Shown here: positions 17,428 through 27,062 of the stretch, piece after piece
How the letters are laid out: the number at the start of each line of letters is the position of its first letter
Numbering within the stretch: position 1 is the first letter of the stretch
DNA from: Acidobacteriota bacterium
Lineage (GTDB): Bacteria > Acidobacteriota > Vicinamibacteria > Vicinamibacterales > UBA2999
DNA length: 64,000 nt
Direction of reading: 5' to 3'
NCBI GenBank assembly: GCA_020851565.1
Contig: JADZCN010000156.1
Coordinates: 1-64,000 of the forward strand
Notes under the pieces: model-generated
What the model was told of the DNA's origin: nothing
Seen by the model: the letters and a program-made list of their open reading frames with translations, nothing else
Database searches by the model: none
Made by a program: the position numbers and the translations under genes

Positions 17428-19250
17428 CTGGCCTCGTCTACCACGATCCGGCGCACCCCTGCGAGTTCGAGGTCGTGAACAGGATGCGGGACCTCGTCTC
17501 GTACAGGGGGCCGGACGATGCAGGAACGCATGTGGACGGCCCCGTGGGGCTGGGTCATCGTCGCTTGAGCATCATCGATCTTGGCGGCGGCCACCAGCCC
17601 ATGACGAGCGCCTGTGGAAGGCTCTCAATCATCTACAACGGTGAGATCTACAACTACCGCGAAATCCGCCAGTGGCTGATCGACCGGGGCCACCAGTTCC
17701 GCACCGAAAGCGACACCGAGGTGATTCTCGAGCTGTACGCGGAACTTGGGGACCGCTCGGTCGAACGCTTGAATGGGATGTTCGCGTTCGCGATCTGGGA
17801 TCGCCAGAATCGGTCGCTCTTTCTGGCTCGGGACCGGATGGGGGTCAAGCCCCTGTATTACGCCGAGACGCCAGCGGCGTTCGTCTTCGCATCGGAGATC
17901 AAGTCGCTGTTCGCCAGCGGCCATGTGTCACCTGCCTGTCGCGAGGAGGCTCTCGCGGAGTACCTCGTCTTCAGGCAGGTCGCCGGCCACGAGGCGATGT
18001 TCCGCGGGGTCAAGTCCCTGCTTCCCGGATGCACGATGTTGGTTCGCGATGGCCGCACCAGCATCGCTCGCTACTGGTCGCCCCTCCCTCCCCCCGAGCG
18101 ACCGCCCATGCGGTTCGACGAAGCGGTGGAGACTCTCGGCTCGCTGCTGGAGGACTCGGTCCGGCTCCGGCTGGTGAGCGACGTCCCGGTTGGCACGTTC
18201 TGCAGTGGGGGCATCGACTCGAGCCTGGTTACCGCGCTGGCCGCGCGCCTGAAGGGCGATGCCGTCAACACGTTCTCGGTCGGCTTCGACGAGACCGATT
18301 ACGACGAGAGTCGCTACGCGCGGATGGTATCCGAGCGATACCGGACCACCCATCATCAGCTCAATGTGGGGAACGAGGAGTTCAGCGAGCTGTTCCCCAG
18401 GATGGTCTGGCACAATGACGAGCCGCTCGACTTCGCCAACTCGGTCCACATTTTCGCACTGAGCCGACTGGCGAAGCAGCACGTCACAGTGGTGCTCACC
18501 GGCGAAGGCTCCGACGAGCTGTTCGCCGGTTACCCGCGGTACCGCATCCCGGGGCTGGCACACAGCTACCGGCGGGTGCCCCGCCCAGTTCGATCGATGG
18601 CAGGCGCACTGGTCCGCGACCATCGGCTGAAGAAGCTCGAGCGCTTCGCCGCCATGTCGTGCGACGACACGCTTCTGTACAACTCGAGCTACGTGCGTCC
18701 CGAGGCCGTGGCGGAACTGTGCCCCACGCTACCGTCATCGGCTCTCGCACATCGCCGCGAACGGTTGGCCGCCACCGAGGGCCTCGGGCTGGATTCGGTG
18801 GGTCGGCTGTCGCTCCTGGATCAGGAAAGCTTCCTGGTGTCGATCCTGCACCGCCAGGACAAGATGAGCATGGCCGCCGGCATCGAGTCGCGCGTGCCGT
18901 TCATGGACTATCGCATCGTCGAGCTCGCGAACCGGATGCCGACCGCGTGCAAGATTGTCCGCGGCTCAGGCAAGGCGCCGGTAAAGGCCTTCGCGCGCAC
19001 GCTGCTGCCGGCAGAGATCGTGGACCGCCGGAAGTCCGGCTTCGGCGTGCCGCTTCGCGACTGGTTCCGCTCGTCAAAGGGCCTTGGTGACCGCCTGCAG
19101 GCGCTGGCGTCCTCCGGGTGCGATGACATCTGCGACCGCCAGGGGCTTCGTCGCATGGTCGATGAGCACCGTTCCGGGGCTCGCGACCACTCCGAGCTCC
19201 TGTGGACGATGATGAACCTCGCCACCTGGCGCGAGACATTTCGCTGCTGA
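17415..19250 (+). CDS. Asparagine synthetase-like amidotransferase, XrtA-associated
   Basis: A glutamine-hydrolysing asparagine synthetase B homologue of 611 residues. It has the catalytic N-terminal Cys2 (MCGIAGL), the class II glutaminase signatures SYRGPDDAG, HRRLSIIDL and YNGEIYNYREIR, and the ATP pyrophosphatase loop CSGGIDSS at about 263-270 followed by TGEGSDELFAGYPRY. Members in exosortase loci (TIGR03104/TIGR03108-like) probably amidate a cell-surface component rather than make free asparagine. A second, divergent homologue lies at 54.3-56.3 kb. Confidence 0.93.
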   Translation: MCGIAGLVYHDPAHPCEFEVVNRMRDLVSYRGPDDAGTHVDGPVGLGHRRLSIIDLGGGHQPMTSACGRLSIIYNGEIYNYREIRQWLIDRGHQFRTESDTEVILELYAELGDRSVERLNGMFAFAIWDRQNRSLFLARDRMGVKPLYYAETPAAFVFASEIKSLFASGHVSPACREEALAEYLVFRQVAGHEAMFRGVKSLLPGCTMLVRDGRTSIARYWSPLPPPERPPMRFDEAVETLGSLLEDSVRLRLVSDVPVGTFCSGGIDSSLVTALAARLKGDAVNTFSVGFDETDYDESRYARMVSERYRTTHHQLNVGNEEFSELFPRMVWHNDEPLDFANSVHIFALSRLAKQHVTVVLTGEGSDELFAGYPRYRIPGLAHSYRRVPRPVRSMAGALVRDHRLKKLERFAAMSCDDTLLYNSSYVRPEAVAELCPTLPSSALAHRRERLAATEGLGLDSVGRLSLLDQESFLVSILHRQDKMSMAAGIESRVPFMDYRIVELANRMPTACKIVRGSGKAPVKAFARTLLPAEIVDRRKSGFGVPLRDWFRSSKGLGDRLQALASSGCDDICDRQGLRRMVDEHRSGARDHSELLWTMMNLATWRETFRC

Positions 19251-19276
19251 TCGCAAGCCCACCGGTCACCCACCGC

Positions 19277-20611
19277 ATGCCGTCCCCTCTCCTCGAAGCC
19301 GCGTTTGGCATGAGCCCCGTTCGGTGGCTCGCCGCCGCCGCATTCTTGGCCCGCGGCATGGTGGCTCAATTGGCGGGTCGGCAGTACCGTGCTCTCGCGG
19401 ACTTCTGTTGGGTAGAACGCGTGTCAGGGGTGAGCCCGCTAAGGCGTCTTGCCCGAGGCGTGATCTTCAACAGTGTCAATGCGATCAAAGCGTCAGCGCA
19501 CAATCCCATTGTCACCTCGTATCAGAGTGATCCGGCATCTACCAGGTGCGCCAACGGGTATGCACTCTCAGGCCAGGGGCACCGCGACCTGTTTCGAGAC
19601 GTCATCGTGCTGAAGAGTCCATCCACCACCGAGAAAGGGGTGGTCCTCTTGAAGTACGGCCGAACATTCGACGCAATGGTCACCCTGTTCGACGTTCCGA
19701 GGCTGATGGAGAAGTATGTGTTCGTGCTCGAACCCTGCTGGGCCGGATACTGTGACCCGAGTCTCCTGATGTTCCTGGCTCCGGGCCAACCAGTCTTTGT
19801 CCAGTGCTTCACCAATGAGGACCATCGGTTCGTGGAACAGGTCGGTAGTCCCCTTGTTCCTGTGAAGCTAGGGCCGGCGGATTGGGTGAACGCAGACCTA
19901 TTCAAGCCCCGCACTGACGGCCGCAAGACGTTCGACCTCGTGATGGTGGCGAACTGGGCGCGGCACAAGCGTCATTCACAACTGTTTCGAGCCCTGGCGC
20001 AGATCAGTGATCGAGACATCCGGGTCCTCCTGATTGGATTCGATTACGGCGGTAGGACCGCCGAGGACATACGCCGTGAGGCCAAGGCTATACGCAACCC
20101 GCGCGTTTCGATCGAGATCGTTGAGAGTATTCCGGCCACCCAGGTAGCCGACTACGTGAGCCAGTGCAGGGCCTTTGTTTTCCTCTCCCGTAAGGAGGGC
20201 GACAACAAGGCGCTCGTGGAAGCGATGTTTGCCGACGTGCCTGCCGTCGTCTACGCCAGGACTATCGGAGGCGCCCGGTCACGGATCAACCCGGCGACCG
20301 GGGTCCTCGCGGAGGACGACCAGTTGGCCGACCGGATCCGCGAGGTGCTCGACCACGCTGGCCGGTTCCAGCCCAGATCATGGGCGCTGGCACACACAGG
20401 CAGCACGAACGCCACGCGCGTGCTGGACGACGTCATCAGGCGCACGCTCACAGGCATGGGCTACGCCTGGTCGGGAACCATCGCTGAGAAGACGAATTCG
20501 CCGAACCTGGCCTACAAGGATCCGGCGGATAGGGTGCGGTTCCAGGGCGACTACCAATTCATTCTCGAGTGCAGGCGACGGCAGGCGCCGGGCCTGACGA
20601 ACGTGGCGTGA
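19277..20611 (+). CDS. Glycosyltransferase, GT-B fold
   Basis: A 444-residue GT-B-type glycosyltransferase. The C-terminal nucleotide-sugar half shows FDLVMVANWARHKRHSQLF, VLLIGFDYGG and FVFLSRKEGDNKALVEAMFA, the acidic ExxxxxxE-like motif of GT4-type enzymes. The ATG at 19277 is preferred because the upstream asnB-like gene ends at 19250. Donor and acceptor are unknown. The end overlaps the next gene by 4 bp (GTGA). Confidence 0.8.
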   Translation: MPSPLLEAAFGMSPVRWLAAAAFLARGMVAQLAGRQYRALADFCWVERVSGVSPLRRLARGVIFNSVNAIKASAHNPIVTSYQSDPASTRCANGYALSGQGHRDLFRDVIVLKSPSTTEKGVVLLKYGRTFDAMVTLFDVPRLMEKYVFVLEPCWAGYCDPSLLMFLAPGQPVFVQCFTNEDHRFVEQVGSPLVPVKLGPADWVNADLFKPRTDGRKTFDLVMVANWARHKRHSQLFRALAQISDRDIRVLLIGFDYGGRTAEDIRREAKAIRNPRVSIEIVESIPATQVADYVSQCRAFVFLSRKEGDNKALVEAMFADVPAVVYARTIGGARSRINPATGVLAEDDQLADRIREVLDHAGRFQPRSWALAHTGSTNATRVLDDVIRRTLTGMGYAWSGTIAEKTNSPNLAYKDPADRVRFQGDYQFILECRRRQAPGLTNVA

Positions 20612-21936
20612 CGCTAGGTGAACGCTGGCGACGATGGCGGCCGGGATTCCCCGTCGGCCTCATCTGCGGTTGCCTGTGCCTGATCGGCCTGCGCGAGGCC
20701 ATCGTCGAAAGCACGGTTCCCGACTGGATCGTGGCGCCACTCCTCGTGCCGGACACCGCGGGAGACGCCGACGCGATCGTGGTGCTCGGCGCGGGCGTCG
20801 TTGGTGACTGCGTGCCGAACCTCAACGGAGTGCGCCGGGTACTGCTCGGTGCGCGGCTCTGGAGGGCGGGACGTGCGCCCATCATGGTGTTCACAGGTGG
20901 CAAGGGTGACGGGCCGTGCCCGGTGGCGGAATCCATGGCGCGACTCGCCCTCGAGGTGGGGGTGACCCACAGCGCAACAGTCGTCGAGACGGCGTCAAAG
21001 AGCACACACGAGAACGGCACGCTCACCCTGCCACTGCTCCAGCAACTCAGAGCTACCCGCGTGCTGCTCGTAACCGACCGCCTGCATATGCGCCGGGCTG
21101 CCGGAACCTTTGCGCGCCTGGGTCTTACGGTCGAGCGCGCGTCGGTTCCCATTTACGAAGGGCACGTCAATAACGTGGACATGTTACTCGCCGGTGCACG
21201 GGAGTTCGTGGCCCTCGCGTACTACGGTGTAAGGGGGTGGCTGGGCGACATCTACGCTTCGGGCCCCTCCACCCGTACTGCCGGCGTGGCGACAACGGCC
21301 AAAGCCCAGCGCCGGTTGGCCAATCCAGCGGGCCCGATCGTGCTGCTGGGCGCCTCCTATGCCAGGGGCTGGCCGCTGGCGGAGGTGGCTGGTATCACGG
21401 TCGTCAATCGGGGCGCGGCGGGACACGTCTCGACCGAGATGCTCGAGCGGTTCGAGCGCGACGTGGTCGCCGCACGACCGCGCGCGGTGATCATCTGGGG
21501 CTTCATCAACGACATCTTCAGGGCGGATCCGGCACAGATCGACGACACGCTGGACCGAGTCAGGCAGAACTTCACGACGATGATCGAACTCGCTGAGAAG
21601 AACGGTATCGAACCCATCCTCGCCACCGAGGTGACCGTCCGTCCCGCCGACTCGTGGACGGAGACCCTCGCTCGATGGGTCGGAGGTCTGATGGGAAAGG
21701 AGTCCTATCAGGCGCGCATCAATCGGCATGTGCTGGCCGTCAACGGCTGGCTGATCGCAACAGCGGGGCAGAAAGGCCTGATGGTGCTGGACTTGCAGTC
21801 GGTACTGGCACAAGAAGGCGGCGTGCGACGCCGGGAGTTCACCGCGGACGACGGAAGCCACATCACGCCCGCTGGCTACGCGGCCCTGAGCGCGGACGCC
21901 ACGCCAATGCTGGAGGCGCATTTTGGCAGTCGCTGA
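20608..21936 (+). CDS. Fusion: DUF218/YdcF-like domain plus SGNH hydrolase-like domain
   Basis: A 442-residue protein with one N-terminal membrane helix (about residues 12-30). A DUF218 (SanA/YdcF/ElyC-like) domain follows (about 50-200; AIVVLGAGVVGD, MVFTGGKGDG, VLLVTDRLHMRRA), then a C-terminal SGNH-type domain from about 240. The SGNH blocks are IVLLGASYARG (GAS in place of GDS), NRGAAGH, IWGFINDIF and DDGSHITPAGY with the Asp/His pair. The GTG start overlaps the preceding stop. The likely site is the periplasmic side of the inner membrane, and O-acyl transfer or removal on the polymer is plausible. This two-domain arrangement is not one I recognise as common. Confidence 0.78.
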   Translation: MTLGERWRRWRPGFPVGLICGCLCLIGLREAIVESTVPDWIVAPLLVPDTAGDADAIVVLGAGVVGDCVPNLNGVRRVLLGARLWRAGRAPIMVFTGGKGDGPCPVAESMARLALEVGVTHSATVVETASKSTHENGTLTLPLLQQLRATRVLLVTDRLHMRRAAGTFARLGLTVERASVPIYEGHVNNVDMLLAGAREFVALAYYGVRGWLGDIYASGPSTRTAGVATTAKAQRRLANPAGPIVLLGASYARGWPLAEVAGITVVNRGAAGHVSTEMLERFERDVVAARPRAVIIWGFINDIFRADPAQIDDTLDRVRQNFTTMIELAEKNGIEPILATEVTVRPADSWTETLARWVGGLMGKESYQARINRHVLAVNGWLIATAGQKGLMVLDLQSVLAQEGGVRRREFTADDGSHITPAGYAALSADATPMLEAHFGSR

Positions 21937-23959
21937 CGGCCGAGGGAACACGCTGCTCCGCGTCGGGTTGATCGGCGCGGGCAAGATGGGCCGCCACCAC
22001 CTGAAAGCCATCGCGGCGAGCGGGGTCGCCACGGTCGTTGGAATCGCCGATCCCGCCGCGAGCAAAGAGGACCTCGAGGAACTGCTCCCGGCCGACGCTG
22101 TCGTCGTCGGCAGCCCCATTGAGCTGTTCGAGCGCGCGAGGCCCGATGTCGTTCACATCGTCACCCCGCCAGGCTCGCATGCCGAGCTGGCCGAAGAGGC
22201 CCTGCGCGCCGGTTGTCACGTCTACATCGAGAAGCCGTTCACGCCCACCCGATCGGAGGCCGAGGCCGTGCTGTCGCTGGCCGCCGAGCGCGGGCTCAAG
22301 GTGTGCGCCGGGCACCAGGTGCTCTTCGAGGCACCGGCGCTGGCGGTGTGGGATGCACTGCCCGAGATCGGCCGCATGGTCCACATCGAAAGCTACTTCT
22401 CCTTCAAGATGGTGCGGCGGACCATCACGCCGGCCGACCAGGTGAAGGACATCCTCCCGCATGCCGTGTATCCGGTCGTGGACCTGATCCGGGCGGGAAG
22501 TGGCATCACCGACCAGCCCATAGAGGTCGTGGGCATGTCGCTCGACGCAGACGGCGAGGCCTATGCGCTGCTCAGGCTGGGCAAGGTCACCGCCGTGGTC
22601 ATGGTCACCCTGAATGGCCGACCCGTGGAGCAATACCAGGTGATAGTCGGCAGCAACGGTTCCCTGCGGCCGGACTATATCGGTGGCGGCATGGCCAAAC
22701 TGGTCGGGCCAGGCACCGGACCCGGTGTGCTGCTCACGCCCTATCGTCGTGCGTTCCGCACAGTGACTGGCACAACCCGCGGCGTTACGCGGCTTCTGGC
22801 CGGCGGGTCCTATCCCGGCCTGCGGATGCTCGTCCGGCGCTTCTACCAAAGCATTAGGGAGGGCACCGCCGTTCCCTTATCGCCGCAGTCCATCCTGGAC
22901 ACGGTGGCCATCTGCGAGCACATCGGGAGTGCCCTGGACTACGCCGAACGAGAATCCGAGGCGATGGCCGAGGATCGTCTCCGTCAGCAGGAGACGATGC
23001 TCTCGGCCCTGGACCCCGGAAGACCCATGGTCCTGCTCACGGGCGGCAGCGGCCTTCTCGGCAGGCGCGTTGCCGTTGAATTGCGACGGGCGGGGTTTGG
23101 AGTTCGCGTGGTCGCCAGACGCGTTCCTCCGTTCTCGCGGCGGGTGCCCGGCGTCCAGTACGTCTCGGGAGATCTCGGTCGGGGCGTGGACCCGGCGCTG
23201 CTGCAGGGCATCGGTGCAGTCGTTCATGCAGCAGCCGAGACGGCGGGCGGCAAGCAGGACCATCAGCGGAACTCGATCGACGCGACCCGCAACTTGATCG
23301 AGGCTGCCGCCGGCGCCGGCGTGAAGGACTTCGTGCACATCAGCAGCATCGCCGTGCTGAAGACGTCGCGCGAGGTTGGGCGGGCCCTGGATGAAACGGC
23401 TCCACTCGATGCCGGCACCATGGCCCGCGGGCCCTACGTCTGGGGAAAGGCGGAATCCGAGGTTCTCGCGCAGAGGCTGGGAGCTGAACGCGGCCTCAGG
23501 GTGAAGGTGATCCGCCCGGGCCCACTCGTTGACTACGACGCCTTCAGTCCGCCAGGCCGGCTGGGCCGTGAGCTCGGACCGGCATTCGTGGCCATCGGCC
23601 CACGGAATGGTGCCTTGAGCGTGTGCGATGTCTCGACGGCCGCGCGTGTCATCCGTTCGTACCTCGAGGACTTCGACCAGGCGCCGCCGATGCTCAACCT
23701 CGTCGAGAGCCCGCCCCCCCGGCGCCGCGACCTGCTGGACCGCTATCTCGCGGGACGGCCCGACCTCTGGACTCTCTGGTTCCCTGCCGTCGTTCTCCGC
23801 GGGCTGTCGGGGCCCCTCAAGCTCGTGCAGCGGCTCGCCCTCGGCTCCAAGCAGCCTGTCGACGTGGCCGCGGCGTTCGCGAGTGAGCGCTACAAGACCG
23901 ACCTGGCCGCCGCCGTCATCGCCCGCGCTGAGGCCCTGGCTGGAACCCGGCCGGCATGA
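21923..23959 (+). CDS. Fusion: Gfo/Idh/MocA oxidoreductase plus SDR epimerase/dehydratase
   Basis: A 678-residue two-domain sugar-nucleotide enzyme. Residues 1 to about 345 are a Gfo/Idh/MocA oxidoreductase with Rossmann motif VGLIGAGKMGRHH and the family motif EKPFTPT. From about 368 a second Rossmann domain starts (LLTGGSGLLGRR), with a probable SDR catalytic Tyr505-x3-Lys509 (YVWGK). The pair could oxidise and epimerise a nucleotide sugar in consecutive steps. The start appears to be TTG at 21923, overlapping the upstream gene by 14 bp. It ends in an ATGA overlap with the next gene. Confidence 0.85.
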   Translation: MAVADGRGNTLLRVGLIGAGKMGRHHLKAIAASGVATVVGIADPAASKEDLEELLPADAVVVGSPIELFERARPDVVHIVTPPGSHAELAEEALRAGCHVYIEKPFTPTRSEAEAVLSLAAERGLKVCAGHQVLFEAPALAVWDALPEIGRMVHIESYFSFKMVRRTITPADQVKDILPHAVYPVVDLIRAGSGITDQPIEVVGMSLDADGEAYALLRLGKVTAVVMVTLNGRPVEQYQVIVGSNGSLRPDYIGGGMAKLVGPGTGPGVLLTPYRRAFRTVTGTTRGVTRLLAGGSYPGLRMLVRRFYQSIREGTAVPLSPQSILDTVAICEHIGSALDYAERESEAMAEDRLRQQETMLSALDPGRPMVLLTGGSGLLGRRVAVELRRAGFGVRVVARRVPPFSRRVPGVQYVSGDLGRGVDPALLQGIGAVVHAAAETAGGKQDHQRNSIDATRNLIEAAAGAGVKDFVHISSIAVLKTSREVGRALDETAPLDAGTMARGPYVWGKAESEVLAQRLGAERGLRVKVIRPGPLVDYDAFSPPGRLGRELGPAFVAIGPRNGALSVCDVSTAARVIRSYLEDFDQAPPMLNLVESPPPRRRDLLDRYLAGRPDLWTLWFPAVVLRGLSGPLKLVQRLALGSKQPVDVAAAFASERYKTDLAAAVIARAEALAGTRPA

Positions 23960-24765
23960 ACGAGACGCCGCTCTACTTCGGGAGAGAGGAAGAACCACTC
24001 TTTGGAGTCTTCCATGCTCCGGGCCGTGCCCCAACCGGTCTCGGCGTCGTGTTCTGCCATCCCTTCGGGGAGGAAAAGCTGTGGTCGCACCGCGTCTTCG
24101 TGTCGTACGCCAGGGAACTGACGGAGCTCGGTCATGCGGTACTGCGGTTTGACTACCGGGGCAATGGCGACAGTGGCGGAGATTTCAGTCGGTCGTCGCT
24201 GACCACGGCTCTCGCCGACGTGCGCTCCGCAGTCGACCACCTCCGAAGTCTCTCGGGCTCGGCACGGGTTTCTCTCGTCGGGCTTCGTCTCGGCGCCACG
24301 ATTGCCGCACTCGTGGCCGATGAGATGGCCGACCTTGATCGGCTCGTCCTCTGGAGCCCGGTGGTGAACGGCGCCGGTTACATGCAGGAGTTGCTGCGCA
24401 TCAACCTCACGACACAGCTGGCCAACTACAAGGAGATTCGACAGGATCGCGATGCGCTGGCTGCCGCCATGGAGCGCGGCGAAGCTGTGAACGTGGACGG
24501 TTACGAGATGACCTACCCCATGTACTCTGAGGTGTCCGGGGTCAGGCTCGCGGCGGGGCCCCACGCATACCAGGGCCCGTGCCTCATCGTCCAAGTCGAC
24601 CGGCAGGAGCGACCCTCGCCGGAGCTGCAGCAACTGGCGGGCTGTTATGGTTCCGCCACCCTTGCCTTCGCCCAGGAAGATCCGTTCTGGAAGGAGATTT
24701 CGCGTTTCTATCAGCGGGCGCCCAACCTCTTCGCCAGAACCACTGAATGGCTGGACCCTCGGTGA
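23956..24765 (+). CDS. Alpha/beta-hydrolase, XrtA-associated type, with Arg at nucleophile elbow
   Basis: A 269-residue alpha/beta-hydrolase-fold protein resembling exosortase A-associated hydrolase 2 (TIGR03101-like). The oxyanion-hole region GVVFCHPFGEEKLWSHR and the strand/turn VLRFDYRGNGDSGG are typical. The nucleophile elbow reads VGLRLGA, with Arg where Ser is expected, so hydrolase activity of the usual kind is doubtful. It overlaps the upstream gene by 4 bp and the downstream gene by 19 bp. A second hydrolase-type gene follows at 28.1 kb. Function in the pathway is unknown. Confidence 0.82.
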   Translation: MNETPLYFGREEEPLFGVFHAPGRAPTGLGVVFCHPFGEEKLWSHRVFVSYARELTELGHAVLRFDYRGNGDSGGDFSRSSLTTALADVRSAVDHLRSLSGSARVSLVGLRLGATIAALVADEMADLDRLVLWSPVVNGAGYMQELLRINLTTQLANYKEIRQDRDALAAAMERGEAVNVDGYEMTYPMYSEVSGVRLAAGPHAYQGPCLIVQVDRQERPSPELQQLAGCYGSATLAFAQEDPFWKEISRFYQRAPNLFARTTEWLDPR

Positions 24766-27062
24766 AGGTCCTCGTCCTCGACGGACACAACCGGGCCGCA
24801 CTGGCGGTGACGCGGTCGCTCGGACGCGCGGGCCATGAGGTGATCGTCGGCGATGTGCAGAAGCACTCCCTGGCCCACTGGTCCCGATACTGCTCGGCGG
24901 CGATTACCTATCCGGACCCGATTGTCGAGAGCGATGCGTTCATCGACACGCTGGCGGCCATCACCCGAGACCATCGGATCCAGGCGGTCGTACCAGTGTC
25001 CGACATCACCACGTTCCTGGTCACGCGCCACCGCGACCGCTTCGACCGGTCGTGCGCCGTTCCGTTCGCCGACGCCGACATCATCGAGCGTGCGGCAGAC
25101 AAGGTGGACATCGTCCAGACGGCCGAGCGTATCGGGGTGCCCGTCCCGAGGTCCGTGGTCATCCGGAGCCCGGAAGACGTGCCTGCAGCCGGTCTCGAGT
25201 TTCCCCTCGTCATCAAGCCCTGGCGCTCCCGCATCAGGACTGCGGACGGCTGGCGCTCGACTGCGGTCACCTATGCAAACACCCGGGACGAACTGATGCG
25301 CGATCTCGGGTCTCGCGCTCCCTACGAGTTCCCGGTGATGCTGCAGGAGCGGATCGTCGGGCCGGGAACAGGCGTCTTTGCCCTCTATCAGAACGGCCGC
25401 GCAGCGGCGCTGTTCAGCCACCGCCGCATCCGCGAACGACCGCCATGGGGCGGCGTCAGCGTACTGGCCGAAAGTGTCGAGATGTGTCCGGTAGCGCGCG
25501 CGTACGCGACGCGACTGCTCGACGAACTCGGCTGGCACGGGGTTGCGATGGTGGAGTTCAAACGCGACCTGCGAGACAACCTGCCGAAGCTCATGGAGAT
25601 CAACGGCCGGTTCTGGGGCTCGCTCCAGCTGGCGATTGATGCCGGTGTCGACTTTCCGGGACTCCTCATCAAGGGGCTCAATGAAGAGGTCCTGACCCCC
25701 CAATACCGCGTGGGTGTGCAGACCCGCTGGTTCTGGGGGGACGTGGACTCCTTGATGTTGACCTTGTTCGGACGGCGCCGTTGGCCCAGTGGCACACCGA
25801 CGGGACGGCTTCGAGCACTCCGCGATTTCTGCAGGCTCGCCGGACGACACCTCCACTACGACAACCCGAAGCTTGACGATCCGCGGCCGTGGCTGATCGA
25901 AACCTACCGCTGGTTCCGCGGACCGGAGCCGGCCGGAGTCGTCAAGGGATCGGGCCAGGACCCGCCTCATGCGCCGGCCGTGCAGGCTAGAACGCCTGGG
26001 TTGGAAGCAAACATCGACAGCGTGCTCAATCGAACGGAGCTCGACGAGTCGGCGTGGAATACCCTGGCTTCCGGATCGGAAACGAACACGGTGTTCCAGA
26101 CGCATCAGTGGACCCGAAGCTGGCTGGCGGCGTTTGCCGACGAGTGCCAGCCACACCTGGTCACCATCCGCGAAGCCAACCGCATCGTGGCAGTCGTCCC
26201 GCTGGCTGCCTACGAGCGCCGCGTCGGGGCACCCGTGCTTCGATTCCTTGGCGACGGAAGAGCGGACTATTGCGACGTCCTGGCACCGAACCGAAAGTCG
26301 GAGGTAATGGCCGCTGCCTTCGATGTTCTGCGCGAACGGGAATGGAGCGTGGTGGAGCTCAATAACATCCCTGCCCAGTCCACCACCCCCGACATCCTCC
26401 TGGCCATCGCCCAGGATCACGGTTACTTCGCGCAAGTGAAGCCGCAGTACGCCTGCCCGGCGTTGATCATCAAGGGACGAGAAGCAGAGGCTCACGCCAT
26501 CCTCAACAAGGCCAGCCTGCGGCGGCGGTTCAACTACTTCGCGCGTACCGGACAGCTGACCTGCCGCGACCTGACGACCAGCAAGGAGATCGAGCCTTAC
26601 CTGGACCTCTTCTTCCAGCAGCACATCACGCGCTGGCGTCGGACCCGGACGCCCAGCCTATTCGAGGATCCCCGGAACAGGACGTTCTACCGGTTGTTGA
26701 CCTCAGCGCTGTCCAGCACCGGCTGGTTGCTGTTCTCCGTTGTTGAGATCGACGGTCACCCTATCGCGCTCCACTACGGCTTCGACTACGACAGCCGGAT
26801 CCTGTGGTACAAGCCGTCGTTCGACATCGCCTACGCCGCCCATTCGCCGGGCACGGTGATGGTGAAGCACCTCATCCAGTACGCGGTCGACAGGCAGAAA
26901 CTGGAGCTCGACTTCACGCTTGGCGATGAGCCGTTCAAGAAGCGGTTCACCAATCACGTCCGCCGCACGGTCAGCGTGCATGTCTACAGGTACAAGGGCC
27001 ACATGCAGATCGTGGAATCGAGGCGACGCCTGACGGACGCGATGAAGGCCGGGACGCGGTGA
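24747..27062 (+). CDS. Fusion: ATP-grasp ligase plus FemAB/GNAT-type acyltransferase
   Basis: A 771-residue protein. The N-terminal half (about 1-395) is an ATP-grasp enzyme: VLVLDGHNRAALAV start, EFPLVIKPWRSR lysine segment, FPVMLQERIVGPGTGVF and the Mg-binding MEINGRFWGS. The C-terminal half (about 420-771) is a FemAB/BcsL-like GNAT domain (TVFQTHQWTRSWLAAF; LNKASLRRRFNYFAR; ELDFTLGDEPFKKRFTN). An ATP-dependent activation joined to an acyl or aminoacyl transfer in one chain is the natural inference. The ATG overlaps the upstream gene by 19 bp. Substrates are unknown. Confidence 0.85.
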   Translation: MAGPSVKVLVLDGHNRAALAVTRSLGRAGHEVIVGDVQKHSLAHWSRYCSAAITYPDPIVESDAFIDTLAAITRDHRIQAVVPVSDITTFLVTRHRDRFDRSCAVPFADADIIERAADKVDIVQTAERIGVPVPRSVVIRSPEDVPAAGLEFPLVIKPWRSRIRTADGWRSTAVTYANTRDELMRDLGSRAPYEFPVMLQERIVGPGTGVFALYQNGRAAALFSHRRIRERPPWGGVSVLAESVEMCPVARAYATRLLDELGWHGVAMVEFKRDLRDNLPKLMEINGRFWGSLQLAIDAGVDFPGLLIKGLNEEVLTPQYRVGVQTRWFWGDVDSLMLTLFGRRRWPSGTPTGRLRALRDFCRLAGRHLHYDNPKLDDPRPWLIETYRWFRGPEPAGVVKGSGQDPPHAPAVQARTPGLEANIDSVLNRTELDESAWNTLASGSETNTVFQTHQWTRSWLAAFADECQPHLVTIREANRIVAVVPLAAYERRVGAPVLRFLGDGRADYCDVLAPNRKSEVMAAAFDVLREREWSVVELNNIPAQSTTPDILLAIAQDHGYFAQVKPQYACPALIIKGREAEAHAILNKASLRRRFNYFARTGQLTCRDLTTSKEIEPYLDLFFQQHITRWRRTRTPSLFEDPRNRTFYRLLTSALSSTGWLLFSVVEIDGHPIALHYGFDYDSRILWYKPSFDIAYAAHSPGTVMVKHLIQYAVDRQKLELDFTLGDEPFKKRFTNHVRRTVSVHVYRYKGHMQIVESRRRLTDAMKAGTR

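Noticed and set aside
24747..26624. Long open frame on the minus strand across the ATP-grasp/FemAB gene, and many similar long antisense frames
   Set aside because: High G+C creates long antisense frames. The plus-strand frame has clear domains and motifs; the antisense product has none and is rich in His, Arg and Gln typical of shadow frames.
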